A DNA stretch of 46,919 nucleotides, taken from positions 1-46,919 of the forward strand of contig JAFZOY010000026.1 in assembly GCA_017552705.1 (NCBI GenBank), in the 5' to 3' direction. This DNA comes from Bacteroidales bacterium (GTDB lineage: Bacteria; Bacteroidota; Bacteroidia; Bacteroidales; UBA1715). The position numbers were made by a program, and so were the translations under genes. Of this stretch, positions 28,499 to 33,910 are shown one piece after another; position 1 is the first letter of the stretch; each line of letters starts with the position of its first letter. The notes beneath the pieces were generated by a model. That model was not told where the DNA came from and did no database searches. It was given only the letters and a program-made list of their open reading frames with translations.

Positions 28499-31072
28499 GC
28501 CCAGATTCCGCAATCGTTCAGTTACCAAGCGGTTGTGCGTGATGCTGAAAATCAATTGATTGTATCGAAACCTATGATTGTGGAATTAAGCATTTTGCAA
28601 GGTTCCGATGATGGAATGCTGGTGTATTCCGAAAAACACGTTGTTACCAGCAACCAAAACGGTTTGATTTCTTTGAAAATGGGTGCTGGAGTAAGCAGTG
28701 ATGATTTTTCCGCAATTGACTGGAGCAACGCTCCCTATTTTGTAAAAACCGAAATCGAAATTGACGGGAAAACCATTGTAGGCGTAACACCATTGTTGGC
28801 TGTGCCGTATGCACTCTATGCCGCAAAAGCAGGAAGCGCCGATGTTGACTTGAGCAACTATGCCACCAAAGACGAAATTCCTAGCACCGAAGGTTTTGCC
28901 ACAAAAGAGGAATTGAATGCCTTGAACATTCCAAGCGTGGAAGGCTTGGCAAGCGAAAGTTATGTTGATGAAAAAGTTGCAGCTATAGAAATTCCAAGTA
29001 CCGAAGGTTTTGCAACAAAAGAGGAATTAAACGCATTGAACATTCCAAGTGTGGAAGGCTTGGCAAGCGAGAGTTATGTGAATGAAAAGGTCGCTTCAAT
29101 TGACTTGAACGACTATTACCCTAAAGCAGATGTTGACGCTATACTTGCTGAAATGAATGCAAAAATCTCAAAACTTGAGCAATTGAATCCTCCTATAGTT
29201 GTTAAAGGTGCTATAAAGGCGGCATTCTCTGTTTCTGATACAAAACAAGTTTATTTTTCGCAAGGAAACTTGCAATACCAAGCCAGCACTGGCACGTGGA
29301 AATTCGCCGATAATCAGTACGATATAATTGGAGAAGACAACGCAAATATTTCTGAAGATTACGACGGTTGGATAGACTTATTCGGTTGGGGAACAAGCGG
29401 CTACAACGGCAAAAATCCGTATATAACAAGTCAAAACAATACCGACTATGTCAATGGAGACAACGACATAGCTGGCACAAACTATGACTGGGGCGTGTAC
29501 AACAAAATCTCAAATGGAGGAACAGGAACATGGAGAACGCTTACCCAATCAGAGTGGGATTATCTGATTTCAGGACGTGCACAGGCACGCCGACTTTCGG
29601 GACGAGGCGAAGTGAACGGCGTATACGGCTTGATATTGTTGCCCGACGAGTGGAATGCTCCTTTATCGGTGAACTTCGATTGTGGTAACTATGGAATGAA
29701 CACGTATTCCCAGGATGAGTGGGCTGTGATGCAGTCGTATGGTGCTGTATTTCTTCCTGCTGCCGGCTACCGCAACGGGACAAACGTGGGCAATGTAAAT
29801 TCTTTAGGTGCCTATTGGTCTTCGTCGTACAGCAACAATGACGAAGCAGCATACAGTTTTTATTACAGCAACGAAAGAACGCTCATGACGGACCTTATAC
29901 GCAGTCGCAATCAGGGGTTATCGGTGCGTCTGGTGAAGGCGGCATTTAAAACATCATCTGGCATGCTACCAACCATAACAACTGGAGAAGCAACGGAAGT
30001 TGGCATATCTGAGGCAACTGTTAGTGGCAATGTAACTGGCGGAAATGGAACTTTGGATAGAATTATTGAACGTGGTGTTTGCTGGGCGACTACAAAAAAT
30101 CCAACAGTTGCAGATTACAATAAAGAAAGTGGTACCGGTAATGGAGAGTTTACCATTACCCTCACCGATTTAAGCCCAGGAACAACCTACTATGCTCGTG
30201 CATATGCATCTAGTAAAGAAGGCAGAGTATATGGAAATGTAGTAACCTTTACTACCCAATCCATTATTGAAAGCGGTACAATTATGGCAGGATTTTCTGT
30301 TTCTGAGTCCAAACAAGTGTATTTCTCGCAAGGAAACCTACAATATCAGGCAAGTAGTGGCACATGGCGTTTTGCCGAAAACCAATATGATATGATTGGA
30401 GAGGACAACGCAAATATCTCCGAAACATACGAAGGTTGGATTGACCTATTCGGTTGGGGAACTTCGGGTTGGAACAGCGGAGCAAACGCATACCAACCAT
30501 ACAGCACAAGCACCGAATACAGCGACTATTACCCGGGAGGTTCGTATTCCAACAATCTGACAGGCAGTTACGCCAATGCCGACTGGGGCGTGTACAACAA
30601 AATCTCAAATGGGGGAAATGCAACAGGAATGTGGCGGACGCTTACAAACGGTGAGTGGTATTATATGATATATGCTCGTGCGAATGCCTCAAGCAAGAAA
30701 GGCGTGGCGAGCGTCAACGGAGTGAACGGCTTGATTCTGTTGCCCGACGAGTGGACATTGCCCGAAGGCATTGTGTTCACAAGCGGAGTGGCTATTCGTA
30801 TTGGAAGTGAATACTACGCAACAATAAACAATTATACGGCAAGCGAATGGAGTAAAATGGAAGCAAATGGTGCTGTGTTTCTTCCTGCTGCTGGCGGCCG
30901 CATCGGTACAGACGTGGAAAGTGTGGGTTCCACCGGGCTCTACTGGTCGAGTTCGGCTAACGACGACTACTACGCGCGCTGTCTGTACTTCGTCAGCGGC
31001 GACATGTACACGAGCAGCTACTACCGCTACCGCGGGCAATCTGTCCGCCTTGTGCAAGATGTGGAGGAATAA
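28445..31072 (+). CDS. Secreted surface protein with two C-type-lectin-like (FISUMP-type) domains
   Basis: An 875-residue exported protein. Signal peptide 1-20. Residues about 21-133 form the Bacteroidota fibre-adhesin N-terminal domain (FSYQAVVRDAENQL opening; LLAVPYALYAAKAGSA close). Next is a stalk with two 38-residue repeats (145-220) with coiled-coil character, then a first lectin-like domain (about 255-500). A fibronectin-III-like domain (about 505-606; RGVCWATTKNPT, LSPGTTYYARAYA) leads to a second lectin-like domain (about 614-875). Each lectin-like domain runs from VYFSQGNLQYQASxGTW through GWIDLFGWGTSG and GLILLPDEW to YWSSS and SVRLV, as in the Fibrobacter major-paralogue and DUF1566-like C-type-lectin folds. 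No sorting domain is seen. The sequence between YWSSS and SVRLV is highly divergent between copies. Confidence 0.82.
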   Translation: MRKLFVTFTLAILAMVSFAQIPQSFSYQAVVRDAENQLIVSKPMIVELSILQGSDDGMLVYSEKHVVTSNQNGLISLKMGAGVSSDDFSAIDWSNAPYFVKTEIEIDGKTIVGVTPLLAVPYALYAAKAGSADVDLSNYATKDEIPSTEGFATKEELNALNIPSVEGLASESYVDEKVAAIEIPSTEGFATKEELNALNIPSVEGLASESYVNEKVASIDLNDYYPKADVDAILAEMNAKISKLEQLNPPIVVKGAIKAAFSVSDTKQVYFSQGNLQYQASTGTWKFADNQYDIIGEDNANISEDYDGWIDLFGWGTSGYNGKNPYITSQNNTDYVNGDNDIAGTNYDWGVYNKISNGGTGTWRTLTQSEWDYLISGRAQARRLSGRGEVNGVYGLILLPDEWNAPLSVNFDCGNYGMNTYSQDEWAVMQSYGAVFLPAAGYRNGTNVGNVNSLGAYWSSSYSNNDEAAYSFYYSNERTLMTDLIRSRNQGLSVRLVKAAFKTSSGMLPTITTGEATEVGISEATVSGNVTGGNGTLDRIIERGVCWATTKNPTVADYNKESGTGNGEFTITLTDLSPGTTYYARAYASSKEGRVYGNVVTFTTQSIIESGTIMAGFSVSESKQVYFSQGNLQYQASSGTWRFAENQYDMIGEDNANISETYEGWIDLFGWGTSGWNSGANAYQPYSTSTEYSDYYPGGSYSNNLTGSYANADWGVYNKISNGGNATGMWRTLTNGEWYYMIYARANASSKKGVASVNGVNGLILLPDEWTLPEGIVFTSGVAIRIGSEYYATINNYTASEWSKMEANGAVFLPAAGGRIGTDVESVGSTGLYWSSSANDDYYARCLYFVSGDMYTSSYYRYRGQSVRLVQDVEE
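28877..29104 (+). repeat. Two tandem 114-bp repeats encoding stalk units
   Basis: Units 28877-28990 and 28991-29104 each encode 38 residues (IPSTEGFATKEELNALNIPS... ending in SYV-D/N-EKVA) and are nearly identical. The paralogous gene has one full unit and a partial one (from 31582), so unit number differs between the two genes, as expected from recombination. Confidence 0.92.
30886..31072 (+). other. Candidate hypervariable lectin tail (DGR-target-like)
   Basis: The 3' part of the second lectin domain. After the YWSSS codons a run of NNC codons (AAC, GAC, TAC, AGC, GGC, CGC) encodes mostly Asn, Asp, Tyr, Ser, Gly and Arg, then a conserved end GTCCGCCTTGTGC...GTGGAGGAATAATGA. The same end closes the next gene while the stretch before it is unrelated. 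This is how variable regions of diversity-generating retroelements look, but no reverse transcriptase or template repeat is in the window. Confidence 0.35.
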
Positions 31073-31131
31073 TGACTCAAGTGATTTCAGGCTTCAGTCG
31101 AAAACAAAGTTGAGAAATGAATAAATTAAGT

Positions 31132-31206
31132 GAAACATTTAATAATTACAAGATGAGAAAACTATTTGTTACATTCACATTGGCGATTCTGGCAATGGTG
31201 TCGTTC
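31132..31206 (+). repeat. 75-bp direct repeat, copy 2 (5' end of surface-protein gene 2)
   Basis: Identical to 28424-28498. It fixes the start codon of the second gene at 31153, because the start and upstream sequence are shared. Confidence 0.95.
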
Positions 31207-32655
31207 TCCCAGATTCCGCAGACAATGAGCTACCAAGGCGTAGTGCGTGATGCTGACAACAAGCTGGTGGCTGACAAACAAGTTACGGTAAGCGTGCAGA
31301 TTCTGCAAGGAACGGACGACGGCACAGCGGTGTATTCCGAGAGCCACGAGGTAACAACCAACGCCAACGGCCTGATGACCTTTGAGTTGGGCAGTAAGGA
31401 CGCCGAAAATTTTTCGAAGATTGACTGGAGCAACGCACCGTATTTCGTAAAGACCGTTGCCGAGTTCGACGGCAAGCAGATTCAGGGCGTAACGCCGCTG
31501 TTGGCTGTGCCATACGCACTCTATGCCGCAAAGGCGGGAAGCGCCGACGTTGACTTGAGCAACTATGCCACCAAAGGCGAGATTCCAAGCACCGAAGGTT
31601 TTGCAACAAAAGAGGATTTAAACGCATTGAACATTCCAAGTGTGGAAGGATTGGCAAGCGAAAGTTATGTAAATGAGAAAGTTGCGGCGATTGAAATTCC
31701 AAGCACGGAAGGTTTGGCGAGTGAAAGCTATGTAGATGAGAAAGTTGCAGAAATAGATTTAAGCAATTATTATTTGAAATCCGATGTTGACGCTTTACTT
31801 GCTGAATTGAATGCAAAAATTAAAAAATTGGATAAGGAATTACATCCAATAGTAGGGACGATAGAATTTGCGTTTTCTGTTTCCAAAACAAAAAAAGTTT
31901 ACTTTTCTCAAGGAAATTTGCAATACCAGGCAAGCACTGGCACATGGCGTTTTGCCGAAAACCAATGGAATTTTGTGGGAAATGCAAGTCGTGGTAATGT
32001 ATATGAGAATGAGGTGAAATGTGACAACGCAAATATCTCTGAAAATTACGAAGGTTGGATAGACCTATTCGGTTGGGGAACAAGCGGCTACAACGGTAAA
32101 AATCCATACATGACAAGTACGGATAATTCCGATTACGGAGATGGCAAAAACGACATAGCAGGCACGAACTACGACTGGGGCGTGTACAACGCAATTTCCA
32201 ACGGCGGAAATCAAGCAGGACAATGGCGGACGCTTACACACAGTGAATGGGAATATGTGATAAACTCCCGTGCAAGTGCTTCGAGCAAGAAAGGCGTTGC
32301 AACCGTTAACGACGTTACCGGGATTATCTTATTGCCTGACAACTGGATACAGCCCGATGGATTGACATTCACAAGCGGAGCAAACGGCGACTTTGCGCAA
32401 AACATATATTCCTCTTCCGAATGGAGCAAGATGGAGGCGAATGGCGCGGTGTTTCTTCCTGCTACCGGCAACCGCTATTATGGGACAGAGGTGGTCAACA
32501 TAGGCTACGGTTACTACTGGTCGGGGGCTATTGATAACGATTGCGGCATCAACTACGCCCTCGCTCAAGTGTTCCGCAAAGACTACGTGGGTGGGGTCAG
32601 AGAGTCACGCTCCCATGGAAATTATGTCCGCCTTGTGCGAGAGGTGGAGGAATAA
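31153..32655 (+). CDS. Secreted surface protein with one C-type-lectin-like (FISUMP-type) domain
   Basis: A 500-residue paralogue of the preceding protein. The reading frame opens at 31117, but the duplicated 5' region and signal peptide show that the start is ATG 31153. Order: signal peptide (1-20), adhesin N-terminal domain (about 21-133, QTMSYQGVVRDADNKL opening), a stalk with one and a half 38-residue repeats, then a single lectin-like domain (about 245-500). It has the same landmarks (VYFSQGNLQYQASTGTWRFAENQ, WIDLFGWGTSGYNGKNP, GIILLPDNW, YYWSG, YVRLV). It lacks the fibronectin-like linker and the second lectin domain of its neighbour. The segment between YYWSG and YVRLV differs completely from the neighbour's. 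A hairpin with a T-run follows the stop. Confidence 0.82.
   Translation: MRKLFVTFTLAILAMVSFSQIPQTMSYQGVVRDADNKLVADKQVTVSVQILQGTDDGTAVYSESHEVTTNANGLMTFELGSKDAENFSKIDWSNAPYFVKTVAEFDGKQIQGVTPLLAVPYALYAAKAGSADVDLSNYATKGEIPSTEGFATKEDLNALNIPSVEGLASESYVNEKVAAIEIPSTEGLASESYVDEKVAEIDLSNYYLKSDVDALLAELNAKIKKLDKELHPIVGTIEFAFSVSKTKKVYFSQGNLQYQASTGTWRFAENQWNFVGNASRGNVYENEVKCDNANISENYEGWIDLFGWGTSGYNGKNPYMTSTDNSDYGDGKNDIAGTNYDWGVYNAISNGGNQAGQWRTLTHSEWEYVINSRASASSKKGVATVNDVTGIILLPDNWIQPDGLTFTSGANGDFAQNIYSSSEWSKMEANGAVFLPATGNRYYGTEVVNIGYGYYWSGAIDNDCGINYALAQVFRKDYVGGVRESRSHGNYVRLVREVEE
32452..32655 (+). other. Candidate hypervariable lectin tail of the second paralogue
   Basis: Equivalent to 30886-31072. The flanks (GTxFLPA codons upstream, GTCCGCCTTGTGCGAGAGGT and GGAGGAATAATGA downstream) are conserved. 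The 120-odd bases between them are not, and are again rich in NNC codons (AAC, TAC, GGC, GTC, CGC). Confidence 0.3.
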
Positions 32656-32684
32656 TGAGGAATGCGTAATGAGGAATGCGTAAT
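32653..32684 (+). repeat. Two 14-bp direct repeats at the gene end
   Basis: TAATGAGGAATGCG occurs twice head-to-tail and is followed by TAAT. The first copy begins at the stop codon of the preceding gene. Confidence 0.9.
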
Positions 32685-32690
32685 TTAAGG

Positions 32691-32719
32691 GCTGTCGCGC
32701 GAGCGGTGGCTCTTTTTTT
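32691..32719 (+). terminator. Hairpin A with T-run (repeat family copy 1)
   Basis: An 8-bp stem (three G-T pairs) closed by a GCGA tetraloop and followed by seven T. It ends the paralogue transcript. A close copy with a GCAA loop lies at 33415-33442; a C/T change in the stem keeps pairing, so the structure is conserved. Confidence 0.75.
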
Positions 32720-32740
32720 GTGGAAAAAATAAAAAAACAC

Positions 32741-32771
32741 TTGCTCTTTGCTTTCCAAAACTATATCTTTG
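32741..32771 (+). promoter_or_regulatory. Promoter of small cassette A
   Basis: TTG (32741-32743), exactly 20 bases, then TATCTTTG (32764-32771). Element and spacing match cassette B at 33452-33482. Confidence 0.65.
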
Positions 32772-32776
32772 CAAAA

Positions 32777-32908
32777 ATAAGTCGTGAATAGACGATGTAT
32801 ATGAGTAGTGCGAAGCCCCCGCCCGCATAGCATCACGCAAAGCGTAACCCTCTTTCACGCAAAAGGGGCAGTTTAAAAAGCATCTCCGTTGAGATGCTTT
32901 TTTATTTG
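32777..32908 (+). ncRNA. Putative small transcript A
   Basis: Inferred from a good promoter and a strong terminator about 130 bases apart with no long reading frame. The only open frame is 11 codons (ATG 32795, MYMSSAKPPPA). The RNA could form a GCCCC/GGGGC long-range stem and an ACGC-AAA-GCGT hairpin. It is similar in plan and partly in sequence (ATGTAT, GCGAA-GCCC) to cassette B. Family not recognised. Confidence 0.4.
32875..32904 (+). terminator. Terminator of cassette A
   Basis: A perfect 12-bp stem (AAAAAGCATCTC with GAGATGCTTTTT) and a CGTT loop, T-rich on both strands. The stop codon of the minus-strand 135-residue gene falls in its right edge, so it may serve both directions. Confidence 0.85.
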
Positions 32909-33309
32909 CTTGTTATTGCCGTTATGCAGTATTGCACTTTTTCGTGCGTTCTGCGTCGTACGCCTACGGTCATTTTTACCGTTCCTATGCCAACAAGCTT
33001 ATATTCCATAATGATAATACGCTCAAATGTTTTTTGGTTCTTGTTGCCAACTTTTGGCTTTTTTATCGAAACTTTTTTTGCTCCGGCAAGAATAGCATCA
33101 AGTTGTAATACAGCAAGAGTGGAAAGATAATTCTTTGCCGCATACTCGCTTGTTTCAACAATGGAAACCATTCTAATGTTTATGTATTCTTTTAAGGAAA
33201 GATTGAATTTCCGCTGAGAAGGATTTTGCTCTTTCCATTTTTTGTAAAAGTCACGGATAATCTGTTCCCGTTTCCTTATTTCTTCTAAAGTGTTGCCTTC
33301 TGGTATCAT
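32902..33309 (-). CDS. Orphan hypothetical protein, 135 residues
   Basis: A soluble, basic protein without signal peptide. The N-terminal half is helical and charged (EEIRKREQIIRDFYKKWKE). The C-terminal half has a KKVSIKKPKVGNKNQ basic stretch and a final beta-type segment (YKLVGIGTVKMTVGVRRR). An exact TATATTTG promoter element stands 20-27 bases upstream. No domain is recognised; the basic loop suggests nucleic-acid binding but this is only a guess. It sits alone between two similar small-transcript cassettes, opposite in direction to its neighbours. Confidence 0.7.
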   Translation of the reverse strand: MIPEGNTLEEIRKREQIIRDFYKKWKEQNPSQRKFNLSLKEYINIRMVSIVETSEYAAKNYLSTLAVLQLDAILAGAKKVSIKKPKVGNKNQKTFERIIIMEYKLVGIGTVKMTVGVRRRTHEKVQYCITAITSK

Positions 33310-33328
33310 ACTAATTGATTTTGGTTTG

Positions 33329-33336
33329 CAAATATA
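33329..33336 (-). promoter_or_regulatory. -7 promoter element of the 135-residue orphan gene
   Basis: TATATTTG on the minus strand, an exact match; the -33 element is unclear. Confidence 0.5.
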
Positions 33337-33414
33337 TGTCTTTTATGTATTGTGGTAGAATATTCTGTGGGTAAAAAGTGTGAAATAAATCAAACCAGAG
33401 CGAATTTCAAAGAA

Positions 33415-33442
33415 CTGCCGCGCAAGCGGTGGCTCTTTTTTG
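33415..33442 (+). repeat. Hairpin B with T-run (repeat family copy 2)
   Basis: CTGCCGCGCAAGCGGTGG followed by CTC and six T; it matches hairpin A with three differences. It forms a 7-bp stem with a GCAA loop. No gene on the plus strand ends just before it, so it terminates an unseen transcript or is a remnant of a duplicated unit. Confidence 0.7.
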
Positions 33443-33451
33443 TACAAAACA

Positions 33452-33482
33452 TTGACAAACGAGAGGGATTGTTGTATATTTG
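33452..33482 (+). promoter_or_regulatory. Promoter of small cassette B
   Basis: TTG (33452-33454), exactly 20 bases, then TATATTTG (33475-33482). It has the same geometry as cassette A. Confidence 0.65.
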
Positions 33483-33487
33483 CAACG

Positions 33488-33608
33488 TTCTTATGTATCA
33501 ACATAAAGGCGAAAGCCCTGAACCATTCGAGCAGCAGCCGATTAAGTTCGGAATGTTTCACGGCTACGGCAAGTGAGGCAGAAAAGGAGATTCAAGTCTC
33601 CTTTTTTT
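33488..33608 (+). ncRNA. Putative small transcript B (or mRNA of a 27-residue peptide)
   Basis: About 120 bases from promoter to terminator. It contains an open frame of 27 codons (33493-33576, MYQHKGESPEP...ending HGYGK). It also folds well: TTATGT-atca-ACATAA, GGC-GAAA-GCC, and GAACCATTC with GAATGTTTC (8 of 9 paired). The loop segment AGCCG could pair with CGGCT just downstream, forming a pseudoknot. Coding and structural roles cannot be told apart from one copy. No known riboswitch or sRNA family is recognised. Confidence 0.4.
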
Positions 33609-33740
33609 ATTTTGCAACGCCTTTACAATCATAACACCTTGATATACAATAGTTTTCCTATACTCGCTTGCAGGTTCGCTTGCGAGGTCACATTCTATCT
33701 CCGTCCGCAGTGGGTACGGTGTTGCTGTTTCTTCTTCCAT
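33564..33740 (-). CDS. Possible small protein, 58 residues
   Basis: Reading frame MEEETATPYPLRTEIECDLAS...ending FLPHLP. Its start lies 8 bases downstream of the best-formed promoter in the region (TTTG-N19-TATCTTTG), so the message would be nearly leaderless. The last codons run through the hairpin shared with cassette B and overlap the 27-codon frame on the other strand. It has no recognised domain. It may instead be a non-coding transcript. Confidence 0.3.
   Translation of the reverse strand: MEEETATPYPLRTEIECDLASEPASEYRKTIVYQGVMIVKALQNKKRRLESPFLPHLP
33582..33608 (+). terminator. Terminator of cassette B
   Basis: A GGAGA/TCTCC stem extended by A-T pairs, a 6-base loop and seven T on the plus strand. 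On the minus strand four T follow, so it could also end the antisense transcript. Confidence 0.8.
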
Positions 33741-33747
33741 AGCGCGG

Positions 33748-33778
33748 CAAAGATAGGAAATGGTGGATAACGATCAAA
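33748..33778 (-). promoter_or_regulatory. Strong-looking minus-strand promoter
   Basis: TTTG (33778-33775), 19 bases, TATCTTTG (33755-33748). It drives transcription leftwards into the 58-codon frame and across cassette B. Confidence 0.65.
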
Positions 33779-33815
33779 AATGTCTCCTCACCCATTCCAC
33801 AAAAACTTATCAACA

Positions 33816-33838
33816 ACTTTCCGTTGTTTTTTTAATAA
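33816..33838 (+). terminator. Possible terminator upstream of ileS
   Basis: An AACAAC/GTTGTT stem with a short loop and a T-run, itself framed by AAACTTAT/ATAAGTTT arms. It would insulate ileS from the small-transcript island. Confidence 0.45.
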
Positions 33839-33877
33839 GTTTAGAAACGCAGACGTGCAATCCTTTTAAAATAAAAG

Positions 33878-33885
33878 TATATTTG
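33878..33885 (+). promoter_or_regulatory. -7 promoter element of ileS-traR-lspA
   Basis: TATATTTG, an exact match, 25 bases before the ileS ATG. No clear -33 element is seen and there is no leader structure of T-box type. Confidence 0.55.
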
Positions 33886-33910
33886 CCCGCATAAAAAACG
33901 TTTTTTAGGA

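Noticed and set aside
28877..29104. CRISPR-like repeat array
   Set aside because: The repeats are contiguous coding units of 114 bp without spacers.
33488..33608. Cassette B as signal recognition particle RNA or a known riboswitch
   Set aside because: It lacks the conserved SRP domain IV tetraloop and internal loop, and no known aptamer core could be matched.
33443..33910. T-box or amino-acid-sensing leader ahead of ileS
   Set aside because: The structured RNA ends at its own terminator about 300 bases before ileS, and ileS has a separate promoter element at 33878-33885; no T-box sequence is present.
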